Of a stretch of DNA of 64,000 nucleotides, positions 30,610 through 44,245 are shown in pieces. Under the pieces are notes generated by a model, which saw only the letters and a list, made by a program, of their open reading frames with translations, did not search any database and was not told where the DNA came from. This DNA comes from Terebella lapidaria. Its lineage: Eukaryota; Annelida; Polychaeta; Terebellida; Terebellidae. The DNA lies in assembly GCA_949152475.1 (NCBI GenBank), contig OX424570.1:1476181-1540180 (forward strand). The letters are read 5' to 3'. The translations under genes were made by a program, and so were the position numbers. Each line of letters starts with the position of its first letter. Position 1 is the first letter of the stretch.

Positions 30610-32502
30610 TTATATATTGAATATTATCTCTTCAAAATAACTGGCTCTACGAGGGCGGAGAACGAGACGTGCTGCCAGATTTTGCAGCTTTTGCAGTTTG
30701 TTCAGTAATACGCCTGGAATATCCAAAAGAACTGAATTGCAATAATCGAGTCTACTGATCACGAGTGCGCGGACGGCACGCTTGCAGGCATCTTTCGTTA
30801 TGTACTGCCGTACTCGTTGGAGCTGACGTAATGAGAAATTGTAGCTCCGAATGATGTGAGAGACGTGTTTCTCGCGAGAAAGCTGGGGGTCAAAAATCAC
30901 TCCCAGGTTCCTAACGCTTGTTGACAGGGGAATGTCAACGTCAGCAAGGTGGAGGGTTAGTCCGTGTGGGACTGTGACCTGTCGGTTGTGAAACACCAAG
31001 AATTCCATTTTACTGTCATTTATCATGAGCTGCCAGCGGAGCATCCACTGTCGGATGTCGTGCAGGCAACGTTCTAACTTGTCTTTAGCCTCATCTATCG
31101 CAGTGACGGTACAATCCACGTAGACTTGGAGATCGTCTGCGTATTTATGATACATGAGTTCATGACGATCTATGATACGTGCCAATGGGGCTGTGTACAT
31201 GTTGTAAGCGATTGGGCCGATTACTGATCCCTGAGGGCACCCTGTTTTGAGATGAACAGGATCAGATTGAAACCGGCCAATCTTGACATACTGTCGGCGA
31301 TTTGCAAAGTATGAAGTAAACCAGGCTAGTGCAGTTCCGCGGACACCATACTCCTTGTCGAGCAGGTAGCAAAGTTTTCCATGAGATATCGTGTCAAACG
31401 CCGATGACAAGTCAATCATGGCAAGTAGCACGATGCGGCATTTATCCAACTAGAGTGCGACATCGTTGAAAACTTTAAGGAGGGTAGTTTCCGTTGAGTG
31501 GTCTTGCTTATACGCCGACTGGTATGTTTCACCCAGATGTGATTCAAGGATGTGTTCATTTAACCGACGGATTGCTAATCTCTCCAGCCATTTGGAGATC
31601 GTCGGTAGGTTCGATACTGGCCTGAAGTTTTTGTGTGATGTGTGGTCCAGACCTGGCTTCTTCAGCAAGGGTTTGACCTCTGCAACCTCAAATTGTTCTG
31701 GGAAGACGCCTTCTCGGAAGCTGGTGTTGAAGAGGTGCAATAAAGGCTCCAGATGCGACGTCATAGTCGCCTTTAGGAGCGCAGTTGGGCACGAGTCAAG
31801 AGAACAGGTCTTCGCATTGGACGCTGTTATGACTTTGACGAGTTCTTCCTTTGTTACCGGATATAAGATATCCATAGCTAGGGGAGGATTTGTGGTAATG
31901 TCACTATGCCAGTCTGTGGATATTCCCTCGTCAATGAGTTTGTGCTCGATGACTTGGTGAATGTCAGCAATCTTTCTGCTGAAGAAAGTTGCAAACCCAT
32001 TACAGAGGCTATCTGATGGTTCTGTTGGATATGCTTCATCATCTACCACAGTTAACTCTTTCAGAACACGAAAAGTGGACCGTTGATCACAATCAGCAAG
32101 GCGCTCAGCAAAATATTGCTTTTTTGCTTGACTGATTAGGTTATTGACATCTTGACGATGTTGACGGTAAATAAGCCTATGCAGATCCGATTGGGTTTTT
32201 TGCCACGTGGACTCGCTTTTGCGCCGTAGCATGCGGGCAGCTCGGATGTTTTCGTTAATCCATGGGGAGCTGTGCTTGCGTGTGATGCTTTTGGACAGTT
32301 CTGGTGCATGGTGATCAAGTAGACGACCAACAGCAGATGAGTAGTTGTCCAGTTGTGTCGTTAAGGAAACATTGTAGTTAATGGTGGCAAACTCATCACG
32401 TAGATCAGATGTGAATGCAGTCGTATCGACCTTTTTGATCTGCCGAAATTTATTTACTAGAGATTCGCTGTTGTCCAGGTCACCAAGGCCTTGGTAGACC
32501 AT
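30610..32502 (-). pseudogene. Second non-LTR retrotransposon: RT domain, 3'-truncated
   Basis: The frame from 32502 covers the linker and RT fingers (EVAEVKPLLKKPGLD, FRPVSNLPTISKWLE, YQSAYKQDHSTETTLLK). It meets a TAG at 31450-31452 and continues in the same frame: AMIDLSSAFDTISH (palm A), GCPQGSVIGPIAYNMYTAPL (motif B), HKYADDLQVY (palm C with catalytic DD), LGVIFDPQL and VISRLDYCNSVLL. It stops at about 30640 after LVLRPRRAS, so the last ~60 residues and the 3' UTR are missing. LINE copies normally lose 5' sequence, so the missing 3' end indicates later deletion or recombination. The L2/CR1/Jockey group is likely. Confidence 0.88.
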
Positions 32503-33400
32503 GCAACACTGTGATGATCGGATAAATCATTGGGGAAGACATTGAGGTCAAGAATGTCAGATGATGATGCGACCAAATCCAGTGCATGACCGTTAACATG
32601 TGTTGGTACTGATTAGGTTTATTGACATCTTGACGATGTTGACGGTAAATAAGCCTATGCAGATCCGATTGGGTTTTTTGCCACGTGGACTCGCTTTTGC
32701 GCCGTAGCATGCGGGCAGCTCGGATGTTGTCGTTAATCCATGGGGAGCTGTGCTTGCGTGTGAACATACAACACAATGTTTTCGGAATACAGTCATGGTC
32801 CTCATCAAACATCGGCCGCCAGGAACATACAACACAATGTGTCACGTAGTGACAAGTTCTTCTGGGACAATCAGTCATCTCAATTATTTTGAAGAAGGTG
32901 TTAACCTGACATGTTTTCTCATATGACACCATCAACAAACATCTTGACGATGTTGACGGTAAATAAGCCTATGCAGATCCGATTGGGTTTTTTGCCACGT
33001 GGACTCGCTTTTGCGCCGTAGCATGCGGGCAGCTCGGATGTTGTCGTTAATCCATGGGGAGCTGTGCTTGCGTGTGATGCTTTTGGACAGTTCTGGTGCA
33101 TGGTGATCAAGTAGACGACCAACAGCAGATGAGTAGTTGTCCAGTTGTGTCGTTAAGGAAACATTGTAGTTAATGGTGGCAAACTCATCACGTAGATCAG
33201 ATGTGAATGCAGTCGTATCGACCTTTTTGATCTGCCGAAATTTATTTACTAGAGATTCGCTGTTGTCCAGGTCACCCAGGGCCTTGGTAGACCATGCAAC
33301 ACTGTGATGATCGGATAAATCATTGGGGAAGACGTTGAGGTCAAGAATGTCAGATGATGATGCGACCAAATCCAGTGCATGACCGTTAACATGTGTTGGT
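32146..33400 (-). repeat. Scrambled duplications inside the second non-LTR element
   Basis: Block X (ATCTTGACGATGTTGACGGT through TGTGCTTGCGTGTGA, about 137 bp) occurs at ~32148, 32624 and 32939. Block Z (TTTTGGACAGTTCTGGTGCA to CATGTGTTGGTAC) occurs at ~32288-32608 and ~33079-33402. Block Y (32764-32938) is a copy of 34858-35020. The order is X-Z-X-Y-X-Z. Junctions are abrupt, and Y carries an extra copy of AACATACAACACAATG at its edge. Confidence 0.88.
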
Positions 33401-34185
33401 ACAGTCACAAACTGTTCGAGATTGTGTTCACTGAGAATGTTCATGAACTTTGCAGTTACATGGTTTCGTGAGTCATTCAAGTGGATGTTCACATCTCCAA
33501 CCAGGAGAATGTCACCAGGATAGGCAGATGCCTCGTGGAGAATATATCTGGTTCATCAAGAAAGGTTGATATTGACGATGAGGGTGGCCGGTACACATCC
33601 AACACATGCACACAAGATGTTGTTGATTTACTCCACAACTTCACACTGAGGTGTTCAAAAGAGTCAAAACTTTGAGTATCCTTCACAGAGGACTGGTAAC
33701 GTGAATCATGTAATATGGCTACACCGCCACCACGCTTGCCGTTTGAGCGAGGTTTGCTGTGTATCTTGAAACCAGGAGGGTTTTGCAATGTCACTTTCTC
33801 CAGACTGTAGCCATGTCTCAGTCAGAATCACAAGCGATGCTTTTTTGTCTGTTATGTGTTCACATAAGGATACTGTTTTGTTTCTTACTGATCGAGCATT
33901 CAACAAAAGACACAATGTTGTGAATGTAAGAACATTTTTCACGAGAGTCACCTTTATCAAATTGTTGTGATTAGCACCATTTCTACCACGAGATTGCATC
34001 ATGGGTCTGTCAGAAGCAATCGTTGGTATAATCCATGAATTGTTCTTTAATCCACCTCTGTGACCACGCTTGGTAGGAGTTACAGCATCAATGCCATAGT
34101 CCAGTAGGGTTCTCCACACCTCGCCTGTTACTCTGCCCTTGGAGCTTAGTGAGATTAAATCCAATACACTGTGCTTGAGAGTCAT
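32932..34185 (-). pseudogene. Second non-LTR retrotransposon: endonuclease domain, frameshifted
   Basis: Three overlapping minus-strand frames cover the endonuclease. 34185-33706 has LLNARSVRNKTVSLCEHI and LVILTETWL (catalytic Glu). 33794-33489 has PPGFKIHSKPRSNGKRGGGVAIL and VLDVYRPPSS. 33492-32932 has NIHLND (from the G-D-x-N motif), HALDLVASSS and LSDHHSVAWST (the S-D-H motif). At least two frameshifts separate them, near 33790 and 33490. The linker (YSSAVGRLLDHHAPE) then joins the RT through duplicated sequence. It is inactive as it stands. Confidence 0.85.
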
Positions 34186-35030
34186 GATTTTTTGCTTGTT
34201 AGAAAAAAATCACTCAAATATCGCCATGATCGCAGATGTTTTCAAGGAATATATCCAATTTCCACTTCGAAAGTCGAGATGAGATTTCTGGTGGTGATAG
34301 TCCACGACATGCGATCCAGTTTGGTATAAAGATAATCCAGTTAGTCAGTTTGATTTCACAGTAAAACGGCGTTGATGTCAGACAGATTTACAACAGCAGC
34401 TATTCAGCGCAGTACATACAAATGAATGAATGAATGTGCTGTCCTACCGTCGGCTTCAATACACACCAGGGTGAAACGGGATGATTTTTGTGAAAAACAC
34501 ATGCCGGTCAATGCCGGAGCACCCCGATCTTGGATGCCCAGCTGTCGTGCTTCACCGTGTATTGTCGCAGTACACCGGCCTCATATGGGACTGGGGCTTT
34601 AGGGCGCACCCATAGCTTCGTTTGTTCCATGTCAGTTGGGTCCACAAGTGCTACAATCGCCGTCACAGAGTTGACGTGCTGGGCGTCACCGAGTGTCATG
34701 GAGTGACCATCACGGAGTGACATTTTTAGTTGGAAGCAGATGTAGAGCGGTCGTATACCGCTATGTTGGTCAGCTGTTGCTCAGTGTGTGAAAATGTCAT
34801 GAAAGTACACTATATAACATGGTTAGTTTCATGGTTGCTTCCAACACCCGGTAAAACATGTTTTCGGAATACAGTCATGGTCCTCATCAAACATCGGCCG
34901 CCAGGAACATACAACACAATGTGTCACGTAGTGACAAGTTCTTCTGGGACAATCAGTCATCTCAATTATTTTGAAGAAGGTGTTAACCTGACATGTTTTC
35001 TCATATGACACCATCAACAAAACACTTTTG
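34186..35030. other. Upstream flank of second non-LTR element, including source of block Y
   Basis: 34858-35020 is almost identical to 32764-32938, so it is the donor or sister of the inserted block. A 71-codon minus ORF (34723-34508, with IVALVDPTDMEQTKLWVRPK) has a coding look but no family I recognise. It might be a piece of ORF1. Confidence 0.5.
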
Positions 35031-38000
35031 AGATCGCGAAAACAGTATGATTTAGTTGTGCTGATATTACCTCTGTTCTATTCAGGCAATACCTTTCGCG
35101 TAAATTTGCGGTTGGGACATTGCAAAATGCCGTCACGCAGTTTTTGCATATTTTCACTTGATTGATCATGGGATAGATTCACCCAATTTTCAAAATTTTC
35201 ACAAAATTGTGTGTCACTGGTGTCAAACGTCAAGAAAAAGAAACATCGTATTGGCCAACATTGTTAGTAAATATATCCCAGGGCTGGGATAGTAAATGTG
35301 CTCATAAATCATGTGAATATAGAAATACTCGAGTAGATGTTTGGAGGTCGTAAAGTACATGTATACATTCTATCAGTCCTCAGACCGTGCAAAGCAAATG
35401 AATGAAAACGAATATACACCTAAGCGACACTAAATTTGTCTCGAGGCCGTCAGCTCGGTCGGTAAGGCCAAGGAATGTTAGTGGTCTCAAACTTTTGTAC
35501 TGTAAGATAAAACTGTACTGTAACTAATTTTACATCAAATATTTTTAACAGTCAGTGAACACCTTATAAGTACTTATATAGTACTTATATGCAGAAACAT
35601 TTTCATATTTTTTACACTTTTCATTCGATTGCTGCCAAATTGATCGAACTGCACTGAAAAGAATGAAATGATAGTTTTCATGCTGATAAGTGAACATTCA
35701 AGTTAATTTTCCGAGAAAACCTTGGGATTGACCAATTCTTTCACTGTTTCGATTTGAGGGATAATTTTATTACTGGACAATATTTGTTGTGATGATCCAT
35801 TTCTGGTGTCATTTCAAAATAGCCAAGATATTGGATGTCACGCCTGCTAAACTCATTTGAATATGAAACTGTACCGAAATTTTGACCCCTCAGTCAGACC
35901 ATCTCAAATTTGAAGCAAACATAGTCCTGAACCTTTGAAAACCCGATATGCTCGGATACAGATAATATTGATGATAAATAATTATAGATTATCTATTAAT
36001 ATACAATATAGATAACTATGTAGGCCTAGTGCCGATATATATGTGTACACCGCCAAAAAAGAACTATGACTATATGAATACGAAAGCAAACTTGTTAAAA
36101 TTATCATTGTTCTAACGCAACCGAATGGCGGTGTGTAGCCTGCTAAACACAAAAGGGCAAGTGATAAGTTCTAAGATTTTTTGCATCACAGGTAAATGAC
36201 ATAACAAACACGACACGTCGGTAACGCATATATAGACTGGAAATGAAGAACGAAAAGTGCGTGCGAAGTGGGAAATACCCAAGTTTCGGTCGTAAGGACA
36301 GTGCAAGTACGAGTCTGTCTAACGGTGCAACAAACTTAACTCGGAGGTCGCATATTTGCCCCAGAATATCCCATGGAGTTCATATACATGTTCTACTGTA
36401 TAATGATTATGAACCAAATTAACGTGATCTCTGGGGGCACATATTGGGCTAAATGTTCGCCTTTGGAATTAGCTGCCCTTTACAATCTGGCAATGCAAAA
36501 CTGTGCATGACCACAGTAGAGCACAAAAGACTCATCTTTTCAGTGACTTCTGTAGTTTACACACCAACCTAACTGCACAGTTTTTGCACTATAAGCCCAT
36601 ATAAGGGCAGTTTCACAGTAACCTAGGCCACTAGTATCTCACAGTGACAAAATTTCAAATGTATGTCATCCCTTGCATTCTGGTGAATTCTGGAACTACA
36701 TACTCTATATTTGTTGAAAATAAGGATCTCAAAGCTGCATGTACAACGAATTTTTCATAGTACAACAAGAAGTTCGGTTAAGTAAAAACTTTTATTAAAC
36801 CAGTTGATAAATTAACACTCTTATACTGGGTAAAGAACACTATTACTTGCTGCTTTTTTGTCTAATATAAAAGTAAACATGTTCATACAATGGATAATGA
36901 AATTAATCCAGCACAATCATAAATTTGACTGAAAACATCATTTCCTCCTAAATTTTAACTCTATAATCTCAAAAATACATCAAACTTCCTTTTGCACTGT
37001 TAAATGTCATAGAAAATTACTCGTACACTTTTTTGACGGAAGAAAATATCGCAACAATATACCTCAGAGAAGAAAGGTCCTAGATCTAACTGACAATTTT
37101 TGTTGAAAATCATTATTTTGAAACTTTTTTTGCATAATGTGGTAGAGATCGTCATAACGCATATTTCAATTTTATCAGGACTTGAATACCATGCTTATTG
37201 ATCGAAATATCACTAAAAACGAAGGAATCGAGCTACACTTATATCTGTGTAGACAGAATAGAAATGGCCTATCTGCAACTAATCCAGCAACCTTGGACCT
37301 TAATACGTGCCAGGTTAATTAATTTCGGCGAATGGGTTCCATTCAGCAAACCGTTATTTTGAAATAAAATCATAATGATAAACCTTGTGATTGAAAGACA
37401 CAAAATGTATAATTAAACATATATTATCATCCCAAGAAGGGATAAAAGCAACACATATGACCAAAGCGATTTTCGAGGGTTAAAAGGTCATATTTACAAC
37501 TTGATTCAGCTAGCCATTATGTTTGATGACCAATATCCTTGCTGGTGTAGGCGGTTTTTTTTTCAAGGTCACAATTCAAAGGATAAATGTCATTCTAAAA
37601 TGGTAAATACACATCCTTTTGGGATACAATCAATGATAATGATCCAGTGGTGAGTTGTGTCCTTATGGCTCTGAAAATGGCCAATAGAGAAAGGGCCTAA
37701 ATGCAATACGCGTTTATTTCTCTTCTGATTATACCCAATTTAATGTTTTGCTCAATTTGAATAATTATATGAGTTCACATGTTTAACATGTCAAAAAAAA
37801 ACCGCAACTCTTCTCCAAATAATCTCCTGTGTGAATATCATTTTACGTTTTTTGCTTCTGGTGTACAATTTTGAAAAATGCACTTCCCTTCCTGTTCTGA
37901 GGTAACGATATGATGACAGCTAGTGAGAACGGAAAATGTATTCAAAATCCAAACAATGCATTCGTTGCTTAGCAACTGCTTATCAATGCACCTGAACATG

Positions 38001-41000
38001 CTGCATGTGTATCAGGATGTATATCAAAATGCGTATCAAAATGTATCAAAATAAATTTGAGATGAATACTGGTGTCCTTTCTATATACTGATACATTCGT
38101 TCATTTGTTATTTCACACGCTATGAAATGTAATAGGCCTACCAAGACAAGATCTACTGTAGGCCTATATAGTACTGTCAGTGTTATACACCTCAATGCAT
38201 CACCTAAACATATATCATGACCCAATTCAACTGACCGAACTAGCAAAATTATAGCTCCAATACATGAACCCCAAAGGACCCCTGAGATACACACCAGAAG
38301 TGCTCTTGAGAATGTGAATATGCATTTTCTTCTCGCGGGGCTTACGGCGCCACTCGAACCCGTGAGGCTTACACCTTTCTCACATCCTGGCGACGATCCT
38401 GGCTAAAAGAAACACTTGACCCTTTATTTGTGCATGATATATTTTGTGTGTGTGAGTATGTCTGGCAAACTATGTATACGTTCAGACGAATAGTCTTGCA
38501 AAATCACCACACTGGAAAACAACAACAAAAATGAAAAATAGTTGGATATGACTAATTATGTTATAATTATTAATTATATTACAAGGCTGTTTGAATATTC
38601 CATCTCAATTATTCATAACATATCCAAATTCTTACGTCAAAAATTATGTGTCGGAGTGGACATCTGTGGACACACTGAATGATCTACTTGCAAAACTGAT
38701 TCATTGAAGACTGTGAACAACATTTTGTAACAATATTGTGAGGAGGACATTGCCTCTGTGAAAAACACATGAGAAGATTTGTGTTCAATATATAAAACTG
38801 TGCACCACACAGAAGTCTGATGTGTCAGATTGGACAATTCCTGGACGGAACACATTCACCTTTTCAGTCGGCTTCAATAATTAAATCTTCATTGGCAGTA
38901 TACCTAACATGCAAATTTGACAAAATATTCCTATATGATGTCTTTATTATTAATACAATATAATAGGATGGCATATTTTCTAGCATAAGATATAACCCAA
39001 CATCACCAGATGTGTCCGAGTGGACATTTGTGGACGGAAAATATTTGGTTTCAGTTAAAAACTAGTTTTTAAAAAAAATATTTTATCCACACCTTAGATT
39101 TTTAGTTTAAAAGATAGGAACTTGTCAAGCTACCTATATGGCAATGCAGACACCACATAACCAACCTATAAATCTTGGTAACACACGTCAGTTTAAATAA
39201 TTTCATTGAATGAGACATGAAATTCCGTCCAACGCTGTGAAAACACTTCTCGACGGTTGAAACTTTGCATGCTGCTTGCCACAGCAGTATTCTAAAAAAA
39301 TAAATTAAAACAACAGACACATGTTCAACATTGCCCTTATTGCAAATCAACTATATTTTACTGGCAGTCTAGGTTACCATGAAACTGCCAATAAATACTG
39401 GTAATAAAAAGAAAAACAACGGTTATTGTCCGATTATTGACCAACAGACCCCATTCCGTTCCTTTTGCTGTCTCTTTATCGTGTTTTTGCATGTCTATAT
39501 CGTGTTTTTGCATTTCTAGTGTCAATTTCTCCCTCATGGCTGTCACGTGAGAATGACATTATAACGCTGATAAATAGAGATATGACACGCGTATTCAAGC
39601 TGTTCTATGTTGTGTGCTGAAGGTTAGTACGCTCACAGTCGGCGTGAGTGTCCCAAATTCAGAACATCACAACTGGGCGTTAGCCTGCTCATGTGATCAC
39701 TGATCATTTTTTCAGGTGTTTGTGGGATGGCTTTTCACGTGTGTGACAGTCTTTCATGTGTATGGCTGAGTTTTTCACGTGTGTCAGAGTATATCAGGCG
39801 TACATGGCCACACTAGATAAAGTAACACCCAGCGTGAGAGATTGTCTTCTGATAACTAAGTACATGATCCCTAATATCACATGCCAGCTTTTGATATATC
39901 ATGTGATAATTGTATCAATTATTTAGATTATATAATGTGTTTTCTTTCATGGCAGTACATTAAGTAAGGTAGTCCACACATTCCGTTAGAAATATTCCAA
40001 TGTCCTTGATTTTTTTTCTGGTGCGCACTCGATTATCACAGATGCAAGAGAGCGTTTCTCGACACTGTGGAAAGGGATATTTAGCGCAGGTTTACTTTTC
40101 GCCGATTAAATGGTGTAACAATTTCATTTTTGCTCATTCAAAAAGAATAGAACTAATTTACAGTAGTATTACATGTATTTAAATGATAATTAAATGATAA
40201 TTAAATGATAATTAAATGATTATTTACTGAACATATATCGTCAAGTTCTCAAAGCATATTATTATGCATGATTAGGTTGAATACTATTCAATTTGCATGA
40301 ATATATCAATAGTTGGTCTAGTACCCACTGGTTCCAATTTCAGTGGGAAAACACGTTGATTGAGCACGCTGTTTTCACGAACAACCTCATGTGAAATAGT
40401 ATATCACACACTTCACACGCACATGTCAACACGCGTAAGGAGAGTCAAGGTGATTATATTATTGGCGCCTTTTGTGAATGAATACCTTACCTGATGGCCA
40501 AATATAAAGAATGAAGAAAAAAACTATATATTGTATTATACTACATAGCGCACGGGACGGGTTGGTTTGGAATCTGGCAGTTTTGTAAAATCCGTTTGAA
40601 GTTGCACTGGGAATATATACATGTATTCGTTCCCAATCAACAATAAATATGCCTGATGGAAAAATCGGTCACATAACAAAGGAATGCGAATTACAAATGT
40701 AGATGGATGGATTGAACACTAGACAGTAACAAAGTACCTGTGTTCTTCTGTTTTGTGCACACCTCAGAGCTAACTCTAACCTAATCTCGTTCAAAGAAAT
40801 GTGAATCTGGAATCGTGTTGCATCAAGGGATAAAAACCACCCAGAATGGCGGAAATGTCAGCAAATTCAAATGGCTCAAACAGAAACTCACAATGAAATC
40901 AATGAGATAGGGGCTTCTGTTGGACAAAAAACGTGCATAACTAGTGTGTATATAAATTTTTCAAATTTATCTTAATAACAACAAAATTTTCTTAAAAACT

Positions 41001-41055
41001 CAGGTTTCCTCAGTACATTGTACTTCTTCAAAATGCTTCAAAATTACCTTAATAA
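35031..41055. other. Long AT-rich stretch without recognised features
   Basis: No ORF above 82 codons and no motif. A short 11-bp tandem (AAATGATAATT, ~4 units) lies at 40180-40222. If host introns or intergenic DNA exist in the window, this is the likeliest place. Confidence 0.5.
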
Positions 41056-41135
41056 CAACAAGAGAATGCAGCTAACTGCGGGAGACGACATTAAAGCTCG
41101 AGCACGTCATCAGCACCACGACAGCTGAATTAGTC
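41056..41135 (+). repeat. Dispersed ~75-bp repeat, copy 1
   Basis: AGAGAATGCAGCTAACTGCG through CAGCACCACGACAGCTGAAT is found again in reverse complement at 51536-51610, with a handful of differences. Confidence 0.75.
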
Positions 41136-42639
41136 AGGAGGAATATTGAGCATATAGCACTCAGGGTGGAAACGTAGTACAGACTTTTTCTATCCATTGA
41201 TATGGCTTCATAATGGTCTAAGACAACCTTTTTCAGAGGGTGTGTAAAATTTTCTCCTGGGCTAACTTTTTTATGGCCTTTTTCAAAATGGCCGTCGCCG
41301 AAAATTTGGTATTTTAGGAAAAAATCATAATTAACCTCCTGTCATGATGCTTTCGGTCTAATATGATACATATTAGTTATATGGAAATAAATTCTTCCTA
41401 ACAATACTAATAATACCGATTCAGACCCCCAAAAATGAAAAAAGTCCAAGATGGCCGCCAAATTCTCGCCGTTTTTACACAAATACTCATTACTTCCTGC
41501 CAAATTGAGATAGGAAGCCAATTTTGGTGTCTAACCCTGGGTTTTTGGGTATGTGGATTCCAAATAAATAACCAGTTTCGTGAATGGATGGTTCGAAGCT
41601 GTGCAAATTTTAAATAAAGGATAAATTTATGTCACTTTGTCATGATAAACTCTACCATGCTTTCTGTCACCTGAATCAATCTGACACACTCTTGAAGAAA
41701 ATCGGCCTCAAATACCTGAAAAAAAATCAGTTATCGCATGTTCAGGCTCGCGCCCAGTGATAGCCTACTATGTTGGAAACTCAGATCGGTCTGTCGTTGG
41801 GGATTGGTAAGACCAGCTGCCATTCGAGACCACTACTGTACTCTTGTGTTTGGGGGGGGGGGGGGGGGGGAGGGGGGGGGGATCGGGTTTTTGTCTGGGA
41901 ATAAGAAGGAAAATCGACAGTGAACCGAGACTGGTGAATTGGTGCAGAACGCGTGTGTACATGGGGAGGAGCTGAGATCAATACGGGAGTGGGGCTCATG
42001 CCACAGAGGATCGATCCGCGGCGCTGACCTCGGTTTCGTTTGTTCAGGAAGTGGCAGATCGATAGCATGCCAATTACCGGCTCTTATCCGTCACCATGGA
42101 GACAAGTCGTCAATGAACACGTACCTGTCATTAAGAGCCCACATGGTACGACGGTTGTCGATTCGCTTCAGTGTCTCCTAAATGGTAATATTGCATGTAA
42201 ATATTCATGGTACAAATTGGAGATACTGGCCCGAATAAGACACACGATGTGGCATTGTCTGGTCAAATGCCGATGACCAGAGCTAGGGATCGATAGCAAG
42301 ACAGGTATATGCTCGTAGACTTAACCTGATCATGACATCAAGGAAATAGGACCAACGTGATGTGATATTCATGACTTCTATCTCTACAGACACGGACAGA
42401 TTATCGAGATTGCCGCTATTACATACATCGTTTGATGACGAGTTCAACATTGGGAAGATGTTCATGAGAATAAGCTTGATGCACCGCCTCCTCTGCACCT
42501 ACATTATAGGCTAATATATACCTGTTATCGTTTCAGTTTCGTCTGGTTTGATTACTATTGAATATTTCGACACAAGTAAACCTCACAAATACAGTACAAG
42601 TAGACATATATTTAGAAAATAAATAGATGACACATATGC
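41136..42639. other. Unassigned sequence with a poly-G run
   Basis: A 31-base nearly pure G tract lies at 41850-41881. No gene recognised. Confidence 0.5.
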
Positions 42640-44245
42640 ATTTTGATGATATACCTGGGCCATGGATAGAAACATCCGGGGACCTATGTCCAGTACACGG
42701 TGGTTATCCATTCACGATTCTGAGCGCGCCCGCACGAAATCTACTTGTATATTGTGGCGCCGGATTCCGCCTGTGCAGAACAGATTCTATCTGTGTCGGT
42801 CGGCGAAAGGCCGGCTCTGAGCACACCTGGAAATAATATTGCATGAATAATTTAAGCTCAGTCATGAATTCAAATCTCAGCAAGTTTTATAAACATTTTT
42901 ACTGTTATCCGCTTGACTTTCCTCTGTAGAAATGCATCTTTCGAGACAAGAATGAGAGTTGAAGTGAGTGTGCACCGCTACATTTCAATGGTTTGTACTT
43001 GGTTGTAGCCCTTTTTATGTGAAATTAAGTACGAGTTGGTTCAAAACGAAATGAAATTATTAATTTGGTTACCAATTACTATTAGTCAGCACCTAACAGT
43101 CGAGAAGAGAAGGTTTTGATTTTCAACAGAGAACGGGTTCTTTTACAGCGAAATCTAGTGTAATGGATTCTATAAATTTTGTGCAAAACTCCCCGAATGT
43201 GAACACCTTCGTTGACCGTCGCATGAGCCTGAATGCGATGGAGCATCTCCTATGCTGCTATTCCCTAAACCTTGGCTAAGAACCTTGGCCCGAGATACAT
43301 CACCCAAAGTATCAACCAAGTGATTTATTATTGTGTATATCTTGAAAGAAGTATATGCAATGAATTATTGACAAAACACTGATAGTAAATTGATAGGAAC
43401 TAAACATATAAATAAAAAAGGTGTAACACACGTGGTATGTGACGTGTTGGTGTGTCAGCTAAAATGTTCTAACTATGCAGATATGGACACTGAGTAGGTG
43501 ATTTGATATGCATTATGTCCTATAGATAGCGAAGCAAAAAAATGCCTGGTTCTCACAACTACCGGAATGACTTTACTAACGTTACTCTATCAGGCTTTTC
43601 ATGTAAATATATGTTTGGTGTTGTCAACTGTGTCACCGGGTAGGCCTACTCAGCAATGAACAAAAAATCAGCGGACTGACCGTGATTAATGTGCTGATTT
43701 CATGTTCAACGGAAATCTTATCAAACCATATCTCCGTGATTATTGTACGCAAATTGAAAACTTCGATCTTGGGGTTACGAGGCGCGAGACCCTGAGATAC
43801 CCCTCTATCTGAAAATAGTCCACTTTAAAACGTTTTTGTAGGAAAATCAAATATACAATCAGGATGTTTCTCCGCTGTATAAAATGGAGCCGAGGGATAG
43901 TTCGCACATTAGAATCCGTTTCAGGGCGCAGATAGAATACGTGCGGTTTTGATTTATTACGTTACCGTACAAAATATGGCTGTTTCATATAATGATCTAA
44001 GGATATTTTTGTACATTATGTGTCACTATCAATTGGCCTCCAACTCGACACCGATGATTCTGCCCCCGATCGAAAACAAAGGCTGAAATACCCAACTTCC
44101 GTGACATTTTTTGAAAGGTTGTAGGCACATATAGAATCCGTTCTGCACACGCAGAGTCCGGCGTTCACAACTAGAATCCGTGCTGGCGCGCCCAGAATCG
44201 TGAATGGATAACCACCGTGCAGTAGGCCCAGGTGCTCCGCACAAG
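42640..44245. mobile_element. Putative 1.6-kb DNA element with ~120-150-bp inverted repeats
   Basis: The left arm (about 42655-42800: CACGGTGGTTATCCATTCAC, GATTCTGAGCGCGCC, GTGCAGAACAGATTCTAT) is mirrored by the right arm (about 44120-44240: ATAGAATCCGTTCTGCAC, GGCGCGCCCAGAATCG, GTGAATGGATAACCACCGTG). The inner region also has AGAATCCG near 43911. The two ORFs that cover the arms (42627-42836 plus, 44029-44271 minus) are simply the same sequence read inward. No transposase was recognised and no TSD confirmed. Confidence 0.65.

Noticed and set aside
35440..35480. tRNA-like GTCAGCTCGGTCGGTAAGG segment
   Set aside because: Resembles a D-arm, but no matching acceptor, anticodon or T-arm could be built around it.
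42627..42836. 69-codon ORF and its partner at 44029-44271 as related genes
   Set aside because: Both are the inverted repeat arms of the same element read inward.
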